Shown here: positions 1 through 9,729 of the stretch, in pieces
How positions within the stretch are numbered: position 1 is the first letter of the stretch
How the letters are laid out: each line of letters starts with the position of its first letter
Source: Pseudomonas sp. StFLB209
GTDB taxonomy: Bacteria > Pseudomonadota > Gammaproteobacteria > Pseudomonadales > Pseudomonadaceae
Length of the DNA stretch: 64,000 nucleotides
Direction: 5' to 3'
Assembly (NCBI RefSeq): GCF_000829415.1
Contig: NZ_AP014637.1
Span: 3,179,001 to 3,243,000 of the forward strand
Made by a program: the position numbers and the translations under genes
Notes under the pieces: model-generated
Told to the model about the DNA's origin: nothing
Seen by the model: the letters and a program-made list of their open reading frames with translations, nothing else
Databases searched by the model: none

Positions 1-2292
1 GTCGGGCTGACCGACGGCGACGGCCGGTTTACCGGCAAGTACCTGCCTGCCGTCCTCAGCCCGGCGCTGGACCACTGGCTGCGTACCGCTATTGTGGCGG
101 GAGATGTCAGGGAAGGGTTTTTCCAGTACCAGGGCTCGTTGCACAAGGACGCCAGCGACACCGCGCGGGTGATCAGCCTGTTCTTCGATGTGGGCAATGC
201 AACACTGGATTTCCAGCCGGGCTGGCCGTTGCTGACCGGCATCGACGGCAAGGTGTATGTCGAGAACAGCGGGGTGCGGATCAAGGCCAGCAAGGGCCAG
301 CTGCTCGATACCCGGGTCAGTGACGTGCGCGTCGAGGTGCCGCATGCGCCCAAAGGGCAGCCCAGCCATCTGTTGGTAGACGGCAAGTTTGCAGGCAGCC
401 TGGTCGACGGTTTGAAAATCCTCCAGAGCGCGCCGCTTGGTACGGCGGCGACGTTTGCCGGTTGGCAGGGGCAGGGGCCGCTCAATGGCAGCCTGAAACT
501 GGACATCCCGCTGGAGAAGGGCCTGGAGCCGAAGATCCTGGTGGATTTTGCCAGTGAGGGCGCGCAACTCAAACTGGCCGACCCGGTGCTGGACCTGACC
601 CAGCTCAAGGGCGAGTTCCGTTTTGACAGCGCGCGGGGGTTGTCTGGCAAGGGTATCAGTGCTCAGGCGTTCGGTCGTCCGGTTACCGCCGAGATTGCCG
701 CTGAAGGCAAGCCAGGCGCGAACGTCACGCGCATCACTGCCAATGGGCAGATTGCCTTGAAGCGTCTCACCGACTGGCTGAGCTTTACCCAGCCGCTACC
801 GGTGTCGGGCGATATTCCCTACCAGTTGCAGTTGCTGCTCGATGGCGCGTCGACGCCGCTGTCGATCACTTCAAGCCTGCAAGGATTGGCAGTGGATCTG
901 CCGGCCCCGTTCGGCAAATCCCGTGATGAAGCCCGCCCCAGTGAATTGCGGATGACCCTGCAAGGCAGCGAACGGCGTTTTGATGCGGCCTATGGTGAGC
1001 TGGCCAATCTGGCCTGGGCGGCGCCGGCCAGCAACCCGGCACAAGGCCGTGGCGAGCTGTTTATCGGCCAGGGCGGCGCAGTGGTGCCCCAGGCCAAAGG
1101 CTTGCGGATTACCGGCAGCCTGGCGGAACTGGACCTCAGCCCCTGGCAGGACATTGCTCAGCGCTACAGTGGCAACGACCCCGGCGGCAGCGCCCGACAG
1201 ACCCTTGGCGGTGTGGATCTGCAGGTCGGCAGGCTGACCGCCATGGGCACCACCCTGGACCAGGCGCGGGTTCAGTTGGAGCGCAATGCTGCCGCCTGGC
1301 GATTGTCGCTGGACAGTACCCAGGCCAAAGGCAGTGCGCTGTTGCCCGATGCCAAAAACGCGCCGATCGACATCGCCATGCAGTATGTACGCTTGCCAGC
1401 GCCCGATCCTGACGCGCCGGTGGTGGAGAACCCGCCTGACCCGCTGGTGGATGTTGACCCGCGCAAGATTCCGGCACTGAACGTCAATATCAACCAGCTG
1501 TTCCAGGGCCAGCAACTGGTCGGCGCCTGGGCGCTGAAAATCCGTCCGACGCCGACAGGCTTGCGCTTGAGCGATCTGAGCCTGGGGCTCAAGGGCCTGT
1601 TGCTGGAGGGCGAGGGTGGCTGGGAAGGCGCGCCAGGGGCCAGCAGCAGTTGGCTCAAGGGGCATATGGCGGGCAAGAATCTGGGCGATGTGCTCAAAGC
1701 CTGGAATTTCGCCCCGACCGTGACCAGTCAGACGTTCGATCTGGACATCGACGGGCGTTGGCCCGGCTCGCCAGCCTGGGTCGGTCTGAAGCGTTACTCC
1801 GGCAGCCTGGATGCGACGCTGCGCAATGGTCAGTTCGTCGAGGTCGAGGGCGGTGCGCAAGCGTTACGGGTATTCGGCTTGCTGAATTTCAACTCCATCG
1901 GCCGTCGCCTGCGGCTGGACTTCTCCGACCTGTTGGGCAAGGGCTTGAGTTACGATCGGGTCAAAGGTCTGTTGGTGGCCAGCGACGGTGTCTATGTGAC
2001 ACGCAAGCCGATCACCCTGACCGGTCCGTCGAGTAATCTTGAGCTGGACGGCACCCTGGATATGGTCAAGGATCGGGTCGATGCCAAGCTGCTGGTCACT
2101 CTGCCGGTTACCAACAACCTGCCGATTGCCGCGCTGATTGTGGGTGCACCAGCCATCGGTGGTGCATTGTTCCTGGCAGACAAACTGTTGGGCGATCGTG
2201 TAGCACGCTTTGCCAGCGTCCAGTACAAGGTCGAAGGTCCCTGGAAGGAGCCGAAGATCACCTTCGACAAACCGTTCGAGAAGCCTCAGTAA
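1..2292 (+). CDS. yhdP: YhdP family AsmA-like envelope protein, 3' part
   Basis: Open reading frame running in from the left edge in frame 1, with 763 codons visible before the TAA. The family is about 1,270 residues, so roughly the first 500, including the N-terminal membrane anchor, lie outside. The visible part is the beta-rich repetitive AsmA/DUF3971-type region. It ends with the family's C-terminal block: a hydrophobic stretch near visible residues 700-725 (LPIAALIVGAPAIGGALFL), then a short V-E-G-P-W-K-E-P-K-I motif. Family knowledge: YhdP and its paralogues TamB and YdbH are bridge-like proteins moving phospholipid from inner to outer membrane. In Pseudomonas it lies between the RNase G gene and the nitrilase gene that follows here after 32 bases. 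The first ATG in the window (94) is internal and not a start. Confidence 0.93.
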   Translation, partial: VGLTDGDGRFTGKYLPAVLSPALDHWLRTAIVAGDVREGFFQYQGSLHKDASDTARVISLFFDVGNATLDFQPGWPLLTGIDGKVYVENSGVRIKASKGQLLDTRVSDVRVEVPHAPKGQPSHLLVDGKFAGSLVDGLKILQSAPLGTAATFAGWQGQGPLNGSLKLDIPLEKGLEPKILVDFASEGAQLKLADPVLDLTQLKGEFRFDSARGLSGKGISAQAFGRPVTAEIAAEGKPGANVTRITANGQIALKRLTDWLSFTQPLPVSGDIPYQLQLLLDGASTPLSITSSLQGLAVDLPAPFGKSRDEARPSELRMTLQGSERRFDAAYGELANLAWAAPASNPAQGRGELFIGQGGAVVPQAKGLRITGSLAELDLSPWQDIAQRYSGNDPGGSARQTLGGVDLQVGRLTAMGTTLDQARVQLERNAAAWRLSLDSTQAKGSALLPDAKNAPIDIAMQYVRLPAPDPDAPVVENPPDPLVDVDPRKIPALNVNINQLFQGQQLVGAWALKIRPTPTGLRLSDLSLGLKGLLLEGEGGWEGAPGASSSWLKGHMAGKNLGDVLKAWNFAPTVTSQTFDLDIDGRWPGSPAWVGLKRYSGSLDATLRNGQFVEVEGGAQALRVFGLLNFNSIGRRLRLDFSDLLGKGLSYDRVKGLLVASDGVYVTRKPITLTGPSSNLELDGTLDMVKDRVDAKLLVTLPVTNNLPIAALIVGAPAIGGALFLADKLLGDRVARFASVQYKVEGPWKEPKITFDKPFEKPQ

Positions 2293-2324
2293 CCGTATTG
2301 CCGGAAAGGACTCAGGAGCAAGCC

Positions 2325-3170
2325 ATGACATTTGCCGTCATTCAGATGGTCAGCCAGAGCGACATTGCAGACAACCTGCGCCAGGCCCGGCGCTTGCTGG
2401 AGCAGGCCGCCGGGCAGGGCGCCCGGCTGGCGGTGCTGCCAGAAAATTTCTCGGCACTGGGCCGGCGTGACGCTGCCGCCATTGGGCGTGCCGAGGCGTT
2501 GGGCAATGGTCCCATCCTGCCATGGTTGAAACAGGCCGCCCGCGACCTCAGGTTATGGATAGTCGCCGGCACCTTGCCGTTGCCGCCCGAGGGGCAGCCC
2601 GAGGGCAAGGTCACCGCCTGCTCGCTGCTGATCGATGAACACGGCGAACAGGCCGCGCGCTATGACAAGCTGCACCTGTTCGATGTGGATGTTACTGACA
2701 ATCGCGGGCGCTACCGTGAGTCTGATGACTATGCTCATGGAGCCAACGTGGTGGTGGCCGACACGCCGGTAGGCCGGCTGGGCTTGAGCGTATGTTACGA
2801 CCTGCGCTTTCCCGAGTTGTACACCGCCTTGCGTGAAGCGGGCGCTGAGTTGATTACCGCACCTTCGGCGTTCACCGCCGTGACCGGTGCGGCGCACTGG
2901 GAGGTTCTGATTCGCGCCCGCGCGATCGAGACCCAGTGTTACCTGCTGGCAGCCGCCCAGGGCGGCGTGCACCCCGGCCCACGGGAAACCTGGGGCCAGG
3001 CCGCGATCATCGACCCTTGGGGGCGGGTGCTGGCCGAGCAGGACAAAGGCGAAGCCGTGCTGTTGGCGCAGCGCGACAGTGAAGAACAGGCGTCCATACG
3101 GGCGCGGATGCCGGTGTCCAGTCACCGGCGCTTTACAGTGCAGGACGCGGTGCGGCCTGCTTCGGAGTGA
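2325..3170 (+). CDS. Carbon-nitrogen hydrolase (nitrilase/omega-amidase-like, Nit family)
   Basis: 281 residues, the size of a single-domain nitrilase-superfamily amidohydrolase. The catalytic triad is readable: Glu40 (L-P-E-N-F), Lys115 (Y-D-K-L-H-L-F) and Cys157 ([10 protein letters not shown]). The sequence resembles the Nit1/Nit2 branch, whose members hydrolyse deaminated glutathione or omega-amides (metabolite repair). That substrate is inferred from family. The ATG at 2325 follows an AGGAGC ribosome site. An upstream in-frame ATG at 2298 would add nine residues and has no such site. The gene is 32 bases after yhdP and its stop is 2 bases before the tldD ATG, so it is probably cotranscribed with both. 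Confidence 0.9.
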   Translation: MTFAVIQMVSQSDIADNLRQARRLLEQAAGQGARLAVLPENFSALGRRDAAAIGRAEALGNGPILPWLKQAARDLRLWIVAGTLPLPPEGQPEGKVTACSLLIDEHGEQAARYDKLHLFDVDVTDNRGRYRESDDYAHGANVVVADTPVGRLGLSVCYDLRFPELYTALREAGAELITAPSAFTAVTGAAHWEVLIRARAIETQCYLLAAAQGGVHPGPRETWGQAAIIDPWGRVLAEQDKGEAVLLAQRDSEEQASIRARMPVSSHRRFTVQDAVRPASE

Positions 3171-3172
3171 AT

Positions 3173-4612
3173 ATGAGTGACGTGTCCTCAGTCAGCGAAC
3201 ACCTTCTGGCCCCTGGCGGGTTGAGCCTGGATAACCTGCAAGCGGTGCTGGGCGAGCTGGCCGGGCCGGGAATCGACGCAGCCGATCTGTACTTCCAGGG
3301 CATCATTTCCGAGTCCTGGGCGCTGGAGGACGGTATCGTCAAGGAAGGCAGTTTCAACATGGACCAGGGCGTGGGCGTACGTGCCCAGTCGGGAGAAAAA
3401 ACCGGTTTTGCCTACAGCAACGCCATCAATCTGGAAGCCCTGACGGCCGCCGCAGGCGCCGCCCGCTCGATTTCCCGTGCCGGTCAGCAGGGCCGGGTCC
3501 AGGCCTTCACTGCCCAGGATGTGACTCGCTTGTACGCGGCGGATAACCCGCTCGAAGTGCTCAGCCGTGCGGAAAAAGTCGAGTTGCTCAAACGCATCGA
3601 CATCGCCACCCGGGCCCTGGACCCGCGCATTCAGCAAGTGTCGGTGAGCATGGCCGGGGTCTGGGAGCAGATTCTGGTCGCCGCCGCCGACGGTAGCCTG
3701 GCGGCCGATGTGCGGCCGCTGGTGCGCTTCAATGTCAGCGTGATCGTCGAGCAGAACGGCCGCCGCGAACGCGGTGGTCACGGTGGCGGCGGACGTACCG
3801 ATTACCGCTACTTCCTCAATGAAGACCGGGCCATGGGCTATGCCCGTGAAGCGCTGCGCCAGGCGCTGGTCAACCTCGAAGCGGTGCCGGCTCCGGCTGG
3901 CACCCTGCCGGTGGTGCTCGGCTCGGGCTGGTCCGGTGTGCTGTTGCACGAAGCCGTTGGCCACGGTCTGGAAGGCGATTTCAACCGCAAGGGCAGCTCG
4001 GCCTACAGCGGCCGGATTGGCGAAATGGTTGCCTCCAAACTGTGCACCATCGTCGACGACGGTACCCTGGCAGGTCGCCGTGGTTCGCTGAGCGTCGATG
4101 ACGAAGGCACCCCGACCCAATGCACCACCCTGATCGAGAACGGCGTGCTCAAGGGCTACATGCAGGACAAGCTCAATGCACGGCTGATGGGCGTGGCGCG
4201 CACCGGTAATGGTCGTCGTGAGTCCTACGCGCACCTGCCGATGCCGCGCATGACCAACACCTACATGCTTGGCGGGCAGAGCGATCCACAGGAAATCATC
4301 GCCTCGGTGAAAAAAGGCATCTACTGCGCCAACCTTGGCGGCGGTCAGGTCGACATCACCAGCGGCAAGTTCGTGTTTTCTACCAGCGAGGCGTACCTGA
4401 TCGAAGACGGCAAAATCACTACGCCGGTCAAGGGTGCGACCCTGATCGGCAACGGTCCGGAAGCCATGAGCCGGGTGTCAATGGTCGGTAACGACCTGAA
4501 ACTGGACAGTGGTGTCGGGACCTGTGGCAAGGATGGGCAATCGGTGCCGGTTGGCGTGGGGCAGCCGACCCTCAAGCTCGATGCGATCACTGTTGGCGGC
4601 ACCGGAGCCTGA
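3173..4612 (+). CDS. tldD: TldD metalloprotease subunit
   Basis: 479 residues, normal for TldD. The zinc motif H-E-A-V-G-H is at residues 259-264, inside the conserved [13 protein letters not shown] block that separates TldD from its non-catalytic partner TldE/PmbA. The N-terminal third is the substrate-binding fold shared by both subunits. In E. coli the TldD-TldE heterodimer degrades unfolded peptides, processes microcin B17 and turns over the antitoxin CcdA. The partner pmbA lies about 650 bases downstream, beyond the minus-strand darP. The ATG at 3173 is preferred over an in-frame GTG at 3167 because GGAG lies just upstream and the ATG falls immediately after the preceding gene's TGA. Confidence 0.97.
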   Translation: MSDVSSVSEHLLAPGGLSLDNLQAVLGELAGPGIDAADLYFQGIISESWALEDGIVKEGSFNMDQGVGVRAQSGEKTGFAYSNAINLEALTAAAGAARSISRAGQQGRVQAFTAQDVTRLYAADNPLEVLSRAEKVELLKRIDIATRALDPRIQQVSVSMAGVWEQILVAAADGSLAADVRPLVRFNVSVIVEQNGRRERGGHGGGGRTDYRYFLNEDRAMGYAREALRQALVNLEAVPAPAGTLPVVLGSGWSGVLLHEAVGHGLEGDFNRKGSSAYSGRIGEMVASKLCTIVDDGTLAGRRGSLSVDDEGTPTQCTTLIENGVLKGYMQDKLNARLMGVARTGNGRRESYAHLPMPRMTNTYMLGGQSDPQEIIASVKKGIYCANLGGGQVDITSGKFVFSTSEAYLIEDGKITTPVKGATLIGNGPEAMSRVSMVGNDLKLDSGVGTCGKDGQSVPVGVGQPTLKLDAITVGGTGA

Positions 4613-4636
4613 GAGCAGGGCAGGAAAGGACGGGAA

Positions 4637-5158
4637 CTAACGCAGGCCGCGCTGCAGCTCGTCCAGCTCGCGAATGTACTTGAAGATCTTGCGGCTGGAG
4701 GCTGGCGGTTTGTTGCGTGCCACCTCGTGCTGGGCCTGGCGGATCAGCGAACGCAGCTGCTGGCGATCGGCTTCGGGGTACTCGACGACGAATTTTTCCA
4801 GGTCGCCGTCGTCACCGCCAATCAGCCGGTCACGCCAGCGTTCAAGGGCGTGAAAGCGCTCGTTGTACTGACGGGTCGAGCTGTCGAGCTGGTCCACCAG
4901 CGCCAGAATGGCCTCCTGGTCCTGATCGCGCATCAGCTTGCCGATGAACAGGATGTGCCGTTTACGGGCGGCGTGAGCCGTGTGCTTGTGGGCCTCGGCC
5001 AGGGCCTTGCGCAAGCCGTCGGTCAGCGGCAGCTTGTCGAGCAGGTCGGGTTTGAAGGTGGTCAGGCGTTCGCCAAGCTCGACCAGAGCCTGCATCTCGC
5101 GTTTTACCTGGGTTTTGCTTTTCTCCCCGTCGAGGGAGTCGTCGTAAGAATCAACCAT
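4637..5158 (-). CDS. darP: Ribosome biogenesis factor DarP (YjgA, DUF615)
   Basis: 173 residues, highly charged and almost wholly helical, the usual form of the DUF615/YjgA family. Family hallmarks are the acidic N-terminus (V-D-S-Y-D-D-S), [10 protein letters not shown] and the C-terminal [10 protein letters not shown]. In E. coli DarP associates with late 50S precursors and helps mature the peptidyl transferase centre. The ATG at 5158 is chosen over an in-frame TTG at 5173, although neither has a strong ribosome site. It is transcribed convergently with tldD and divergently from pmbA. The same tldD-darP-pmbA arrangement is known from P. aeruginosa. Confidence 0.92.
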   Translation of the reverse strand: MVDSYDDSLDGEKSKTQVKREMQALVELGERLTTFKPDLLDKLPLTDGLRKALAEAHKHTAHAARKRHILFIGKLMRDQDQEAILALVDQLDSSTRQYNERFHALERWRDRLIGGDDGDLEKFVVEYPEADRQQLRSLIRQAQHEVARNKPPASSRKIFKYIRELDELQRGLR

Positions 5159-5265
5159 GGGGGCCGTCCGCAAATAAACGGCGCCATGATAACCACTCGG
5201 GGGCCGCTTGTCCGGTCCGCTCGGTATACGGGCCGTGCCGAAAGCAGAATTTGATGGAGAAAGTC

Positions 5266-6612
5266 ATGAGTGCAACCCAAAGCGTCGGCCCGCAGGCCTT
5301 GTCGGCCCTTGAGCAGCAGGTTGAGCAGATCATTGCCGAAGCCCGGCGTCAGGGCGCCACGGCCTGCGAAGTGGCGGTATCCGTGGACCAGGGGTTGTCG
5401 ACCTCGGTGCGTCAGCGCGAAGTCGAGACTGTTGAATTCAATCGCGATCAGGGCTTTGGCATCACCCTGTATGTCGGCCAGCGTAAAGGGTCGGCCAGCA
5501 CCTCGGCAGTCGGCCCTGAAGCGATCCGTGAAACCGTCGCCGCAGCGCTGGCGATTGCCGAACACACTTCCGAAGACCAAAGCTCCGGGCTCGCCGATGC
5601 GGCGTTGATGGCTCGCGAGGTAAAGGATTTCGACCTCTACCATGCCTGGGATATCACCCCGGAACAGGCCATCGAAAAAGCGCTGATCTGCGAAGCGGCA
5701 GCATTTGATGCCGACAAGCGGATCAAAAACGCCGATGGCACCACGCTCAATACCCATCAGGGCTGCCGTGTGTACGGCAACAGCAACGGCTTTATCGGCG
5801 GTTACGCCTCGACCCGGCATAGCCTGAGTTGCGTGATGATCGCCGAAGATGGCGGCCAGATGCAGCGCGATTACTGGTATGACGTCAACCGTCAGGGCTC
5901 TTTGCTGAGCGATCCGGTAAGCATTGGACGCAAGGCTGCCGAGCGCGCAGCCAGCCGTTTGGGAGCGCGTCCAGTACCCACTTGCGAAGTACCGGTCCTG
6001 TTCAGCGCCGAACTGGCCGGCGGGCTGTTCGGCAGTTTCCTGGGCGCGATCTCTGGCGGTAACCTGTACCGTAAGTCCTCTTTCCTTGAAGGCGCGCTGG
6101 GCCAGCGGCTGTTCCCTGAGTGGCTGACCATCGATGAACGGCCGCACCTGATGCGGGCAATGGGCAGCGCCTCGTTCGATGGTGACGGCCTTGCTACCTA
6201 CGCCAAACCGTTTGTCGAAAATGGCGACCTTGTGTCGTATGTGCTGAGCACCTATTCAGGTCGCAAACTGGGTATGCCCAGCACCGCCAACGCTGGCGGG
6301 GTGCATAACCTGTTCGTCAGCCACGGCAGCGAAGACCAGGCGGCACTGATCCGGCGTATGGGTCGTGGCCTGCTGGTTACCGAACTGATGGGCAGCGGCC
6401 TGAACATGGTCACCGGCGACTACTCGCGCGGTGCGGCCGGCTTTTGGGTGGAGAATGGCGAGATCCAGTTTGCCGTTCAGGAAGTGACGATTGCCGGCAA
6501 CATGCGTGACATGTTCAGGCAGATCGTCGCCGTTGGCAGCGATCTTGAACTGCGCGGCAACATCCGCACCGGCTCGGTCCTGATCGAGCGCATGACCGTC
6601 GCAGGTAGCTGA
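5266..6612 (+). CDS. pmbA: TldE/PmbA, non-catalytic partner of TldD
   Basis: 448 residues of the PmbA/TldE family. It shares the two-domain fold of TldD but has no HExxxH zinc motif, as expected for the structural subunit of the TldD-TldE heterodimer. Conserved segments include Y-S-R-G-A-A-G-F-W-V-E-N-G-E near residues 387-400 and the C-terminal G-N-I-R-T-G-S stretch. The ATG at 5266 is preceded by TGGAGA at 7-base spacing. Earlier in-frame TTG (5251) and ATG (5254) codons would overlap that site. The stop codon is followed by a REP doublet and then the iron-regulated fagA operon, so this gene closes its transcription unit. Confidence 0.96.
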   Translation: MSATQSVGPQALSALEQQVEQIIAEARRQGATACEVAVSVDQGLSTSVRQREVETVEFNRDQGFGITLYVGQRKGSASTSAVGPEAIRETVAAALAIAEHTSEDQSSGLADAALMAREVKDFDLYHAWDITPEQAIEKALICEAAAFDADKRIKNADGTTLNTHQGCRVYGNSNGFIGGYASTRHSLSCVMIAEDGGQMQRDYWYDVNRQGSLLSDPVSIGRKAAERAASRLGARPVPTCEVPVLFSAELAGGLFGSFLGAISGGNLYRKSSFLEGALGQRLFPEWLTIDERPHLMRAMGSASFDGDGLATYAKPFVENGDLVSYVLSTYSGRKLGMPSTANAGGVHNLFVSHGSEDQAALIRRMGRGLLVTELMGSGLNMVTGDYSRGAAGFWVENGEIQFAVQEVTIAGNMRDMFRQIVAVGSDLELRGNIRTGSVLIERMTVAGS

Positions 6613-6620
6613 TAAACCAC

Positions 6621-6706
6621 CGGTAGGAGCGACCTTGGTCGCGAATCCTCCAGACGCCCCATGTTTAACGTCTGCTGAAGATTCGCGAGCAAGCTCGCTC
6701 CTACCG
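6621..6706. repeat. REP doublet (REPIN-like inverted pair)
   Basis: Two 27-base arms in inverted orientation at 6621-6647 and 6680-6706, separated by 32 bases. The arms share CGGTAGGAGCGA and TCGCGAATC. Each arm is itself a hairpin (GCGA-CCTT-GGTCGC and GCGAGCAAGCTCGC). This is the GTAGGAGCGAGCTTGCTCGCGA type of Pseudomonas REP sequence, mobilised in trans by RAYT transposases. No RAYT gene is in the window. It may stabilise or terminate the pmbA transcript. Confidence 0.85.
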
Positions 6707-6800
6707 ATGTTCCCTCCCGAGTCGCTGCATACCCGCTGCTTTTTCCCCCTGAAATATCTATGGCGCACTCAGGGGGTTGTCTTGATTCTTAATCTCATTC

Positions 6801-6819
6801 AATAATGACTATCATTTCT
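6801..6819 (+). promoter_or_regulatory. Probable Fur box upstream of fagA
   Basis: AATAATGACTATCATTTCT matches the 19-base Fur consensus at 13 positions, including the ATAATGA and ATCATT half-sites. It ends 17 bases before the fagA start. The P. aeruginosa fagA-fumC-orfX-sodA operon is known to be repressed by Fur with iron. The match was scored by eye. Confidence 0.65.
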
Positions 6820-6836
6820 TGGCTGGATGATGGGTC

Positions 6837-7232
6837 ATGGGATCAGTGCTGCATGAACTACCTTATCTGGAGAACTGGCGTGAGCTGGGTCTGCGGATTC
6901 GTTGTGCGTTTGATCCTGACGAGCCGCGCCTGATCGAGCATTACCTCGCCGAAGGGCGCTATCTGGCGCGCTTTACCGCCACCCCCAAAGCGCTGGTCGC
7001 GCAATCCACGTTCCGGCTGTTGCTGGACACCGCCCGTGACACCGTACTGCCGTGGCATTGGCGCTGCCTGTGCCTGGACCAGGCCTGGCGGCCGTTGCGC
7101 GATCTCAAACTGTTGGCTGCAACCCAGACACAGCGTCACCAGTGGGATGCCTGTGTGCATGAGCTGGCGACCTGTGTGCTGCAACCGTCAATTTCTCTGA
7201 CTGAACTGGTGCAAGGATATTCCGATGAGTAA
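6837..7232 (+). CDS. fagA: FagA, fumC-associated protein
   Basis: 131 residues, first gene of the fagA-fumC-orfX-sodA operon described in P. aeruginosa, where it is induced by iron limitation. No catalytic motif is visible. The sequence is rich in Trp, Cys and His (for example L-P-W-H-W-R-C-L-C-L-D), but I cannot say whether this reflects metal binding. Its molecular function is not known to me. The stop overlaps the fumC start by 8 bases, indicating tight co-translation. A Fur-like site lies directly upstream. Identification rests on position plus general resemblance to the family. Confidence 0.88.
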   Translation: MGSVLHELPYLENWRELGLRIRCAFDPDEPRLIEHYLAEGRYLARFTATPKALVAQSTFRLLLDTARDTVLPWHWRCLCLDQAWRPLRDLKLLAATQTQRHQWDACVHELATCVLQPSISLTELVQGYSDE

Positions 7233-8601
7233 TACCCGTATCGAACGCGACAGCATGGGTGAACTGCAGGTCCCGGCCGAGGCCCTGTACGGCGCTCAGA
7301 CCCAGCGTGCGGTAGACAACTTTCCGATCAGCCAGCAGCGCATGCCCAAGCAGTTCATCCGCGCCTTGCTGCTGGCCAAGGCCGCTGCTGCCAAGGCCAA
7401 CCTGGAGCTTGAACAGATCAGCGAAGGGCAGAGCAAGGCGATTGTTCAGGCCGTCAATGATCTGCTGGGCGGCGATTTCATGGTGCATTTCCCGGTGGAC
7501 ATATTCCAGACCGGCTCGGGCACCAGTTCCAACATGAACGCCAACGAAGTGATCGCTACTCTGGCAACGCGCATCCTGGGCGACACGGTCAATGCCAACG
7601 ATCACGTCAACTGTGGCCAGAGCAGCAACGACATTATCCCCACCACGATCCACGTCAGTGCTGCACTGGCGCTGCATGAGCATCTGCTGCCAGCGCTCAA
7701 TCACCTGCTGCAAGTGACCGAACACAAGGCCGGTCAGGTGCATCAGTACGTCAAGACCGGCCGTACTCACCTGATGGACGCCATGCCAGTGCGCATGAGC
7801 CAGGTGCTCAACGGTTGGGCCCAGCAAGTGCGCGCCAATGTCGAGCACTTGCAGGCGTTGCAACCGGCCCTGCAGTCACTGGCTCAGGGCGGCACGGCGG
7901 TGGGCACCGGTATCAACGCCCATCCGGAGTTTGCCAAGCGGTTCAACGCCCACCTCAGTGCACTGAGTGGCGTGAGCTTTACGCCGGGCAAGGACCTGTT
8001 TGCCCTGATCGGCTCGCAAGACACGGCCGTGGCCGTGTCGGGCCAGCTCAAGGCCACTGCCGTGTCGCTGATGAAAATCGCCAACGACCTGCGCTGGATG
8101 AATTCCGGCCCACTGGCGGGCCTGGGTGAAATCGAACTGCAAGCCTTGCAGCCCGGTTCGTCGATCATGCCGGGCAAGGTCAACCCAGTGATTCCTGAAG
8201 CGACCGCCATGGTGGCTGCTCAGGTCATCGGCAACGATGCAGCCATCACCGTAGCGGGCCAGTCAGGCAACTTCGAACTTAACGTAATGCTGCCGATCGT
8301 GGCTTCGAATCTGCTCAGCAGCATTGAGCTATTGGCCAACTCCAGCCGCCTGTTGGCCGACAAGGCCATCGCCAGTTTCAAGGTCAATCAGGAAAAACTG
8401 CAGGAAGCGCTGTCGCGCAATCCGATTCTGGTGACCGCGTTGAACCCGATCATTGGTTATCAGAAAGCCGCTGAAATCGCCAAGAAGGCGTATCAACAAG
8501 GCCGGCCGATCATCGATGTCGCGCTGGAACATACCGACCTGCAACGCAGCCAGCTGGAAGTGTTGCTCAACCCTGAAAAACTCACCGCTGGCGGTATCTG
8601 A
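7225..8601 (+). CDS. fumC: Class II fumarate hydratase (iron-independent)
   Basis: 458 residues. Fumarase/aspartase-superfamily signature G-S-S-I-M-P-G-K-V-N-P at residues 311-321, plus S-G-T-S-S-N-M-N-A-N-E near residues 97-107 and G-R-T-H-L-M-D-A near 180. It interconverts fumarate and L-malate in the TCA cycle. Class II enzymes have no iron-sulfur cluster, so they replace the cluster-containing class I fumarases when iron is scarce or superoxide is high. That fits its place between fagA and the manganese superoxide dismutase gene behind a Fur-like site. Confidence 0.98.
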   Translation: MSNTRIERDSMGELQVPAEALYGAQTQRAVDNFPISQQRMPKQFIRALLLAKAAAAKANLELEQISEGQSKAIVQAVNDLLGGDFMVHFPVDIFQTGSGTSSNMNANEVIATLATRILGDTVNANDHVNCGQSSNDIIPTTIHVSAALALHEHLLPALNHLLQVTEHKAGQVHQYVKTGRTHLMDAMPVRMSQVLNGWAQQVRANVEHLQALQPALQSLAQGGTAVGTGINAHPEFAKRFNAHLSALSGVSFTPGKDLFALIGSQDTAVAVSGQLKATAVSLMKIANDLRWMNSGPLAGLGEIELQALQPGSSIMPGKVNPVIPEATAMVAAQVIGNDAAITVAGQSGNFELNVMLPIVASNLLSSIELLANSSRLLADKAIASFKVNQEKLQEALSRNPILVTALNPIIGYQKAAEIAKKAYQQGRPIIDVALEHTDLQRSQLEVLLNPEKLTAGGI

Positions 8602-8623
8602 GCCGGCGCTCTGGAGGTAGACC

Positions 8624-9079
8624 ATGCAGCATTGGAAACGCATCATCGAACAAGCCAATCGCTGTTTCAATCTCGGCGAGTGGGTTGAAGCTCGTGAGTT
8701 ATACCTCCAGGCCCTGGCGCTGGCCCAGGTGCTGTTCGAGCGCTGGGCCGACCCCGACGAAGCGGTCGCCGCCTACGTCATCTCGCACCACAATCTGGCC
8801 GATCTACACTTGAGCCTGGGGCAGCCTGAAGAAAGTGCCGAGTACCTTTGCGCGGTGCATCAACGGTTGTTACAGGCCATTCAGGATTCGCGTCTGCCCG
8901 AGACGCTGCGCCAGGCGGCGCTGCGCCATAGCAACAAGACCTACGCCGAGCTGTTGAGCTTCATCAGCGAACATGGCGAGTACCCGCGCACCAACAGATT
9001 GCTGAACAGCGCCGGCGAACACAGCCGTTCGTCGCTGCATCACCATTCAGCCACTGGCCAATACCAAGGAGTCCATTGA
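8624..9079 (+). CDS. OrfX, TPR-like protein of the fagA-fumC-sodA operon
   Basis: 151 residues, predicted all helical. Two segments look like tetratricopeptide helices: roughly residues 5-35 ([17 protein letters not shown]) and 48-80 ([12 protein letters not shown]). It corresponds by position to orfX, between fumC and sodA in P. aeruginosa, whose role is unknown to me. A protein-protein contact function is a reasonable inference only. The start has a GGAGG site 6 bases upstream. The stop codon ends 1 base before the sodA ATG, so the two are translationally linked. The C-terminal 20 residues are rich in Ser and His. Confidence 0.88.
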   Translation: MQHWKRIIEQANRCFNLGEWVEARELYLQALALAQVLFERWADPDEAVAAYVISHHNLADLHLSLGQPEESAEYLCAVHQRLLQAIQDSRLPETLRQAALRHSNKTYAELLSFISEHGEYPRTNRLLNSAGEHSRSSLHHHSATGQYQGVH

Positions 9080-9080
9080 A

Positions 9081-9701
9081 ATGACCTATAGCCTGCCTGC
9101 CTTGCCTTACGCCTACGATGCGCTGGAACCGCACGTCGATGCGCAAACCATGGAAATCCACCACACCAAACACCATCAGACCTACATCAACAACATCAAC
9201 GCGGCCCTGGAGCAGCCTGAATACGCCCAGTACAAAGAACTGAGCGTCGAGGACCTGGTGCGCAAGATCGCCAGTCTGCCAGAGGCTCTGCGCCCGGTGG
9301 TCAAGAACCATGGCGGTGGCCACGCCAACCACTCGCTGTTCTGGACCGTGATGAGTCCTGAAGGTGATCGCGAGCCCAAAGGCGAGCTGGCCAGTGCCAT
9401 CGATGCGCAACTGGGCGGCTTTGCAGCGTTCAAAGAGGCTTTCACCAAGGCTGCTACTGTCCAGTTCGGCAGTGGCTGGGCGTGGCTGAGCGTTACCCCG
9501 GAGAAAAAGCTGGTGGTCGAGCACAGCGGCAACCAGGACAGCCCGTTGATGCACGGCAATACGCCGATTCTTGGCCTGGATGTCTGGGAGCACGCTTACT
9601 ACCTGAAGTATCAGAACAAGCGGCCGGAGTACATCGCTGCCTTCTACAACGTCATCAACTGGGCTGAAGTGGCGCGCCGTTACGCTGCTGCGCTGGCCTG
9701 A
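9081..9701 (+). CDS. sodA: Manganese superoxide dismutase
   Basis: 206 residues. Metal ligands of the Mn/Fe-SOD family are in place: His27 (M-E-I-H-H-T-K-H-H), the H-A-N-H motif at 81-84, Asp167 and His171 (D-V-W-E-H-A-Y-Y). The [11 protein letters not shown] segment is of the manganese type rather than the iron type. It converts superoxide to oxygen and hydrogen peroxide in the cytoplasm. As the last canonical gene of the Fur-controlled operon it supplies an iron-free SOD when iron is short. It follows orfX directly. Confidence 0.98.
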   Translation: MTYSLPALPYAYDALEPHVDAQTMEIHHTKHHQTYINNINAALEQPEYAQYKELSVEDLVRKIASLPEALRPVVKNHGGGHANHSLFWTVMSPEGDREPKGELASAIDAQLGGFAAFKEAFTKAATVQFGSGWAWLSVTPEKKLVVEHSGNQDSPLMHGNTPILGLDVWEHAYYLKYQNKRPEYIAAFYNVINWAEVARRYAAALA

Positions 9702-9729
9702 TCAACCCTTTGAGTCCTCAAGGCACGTC

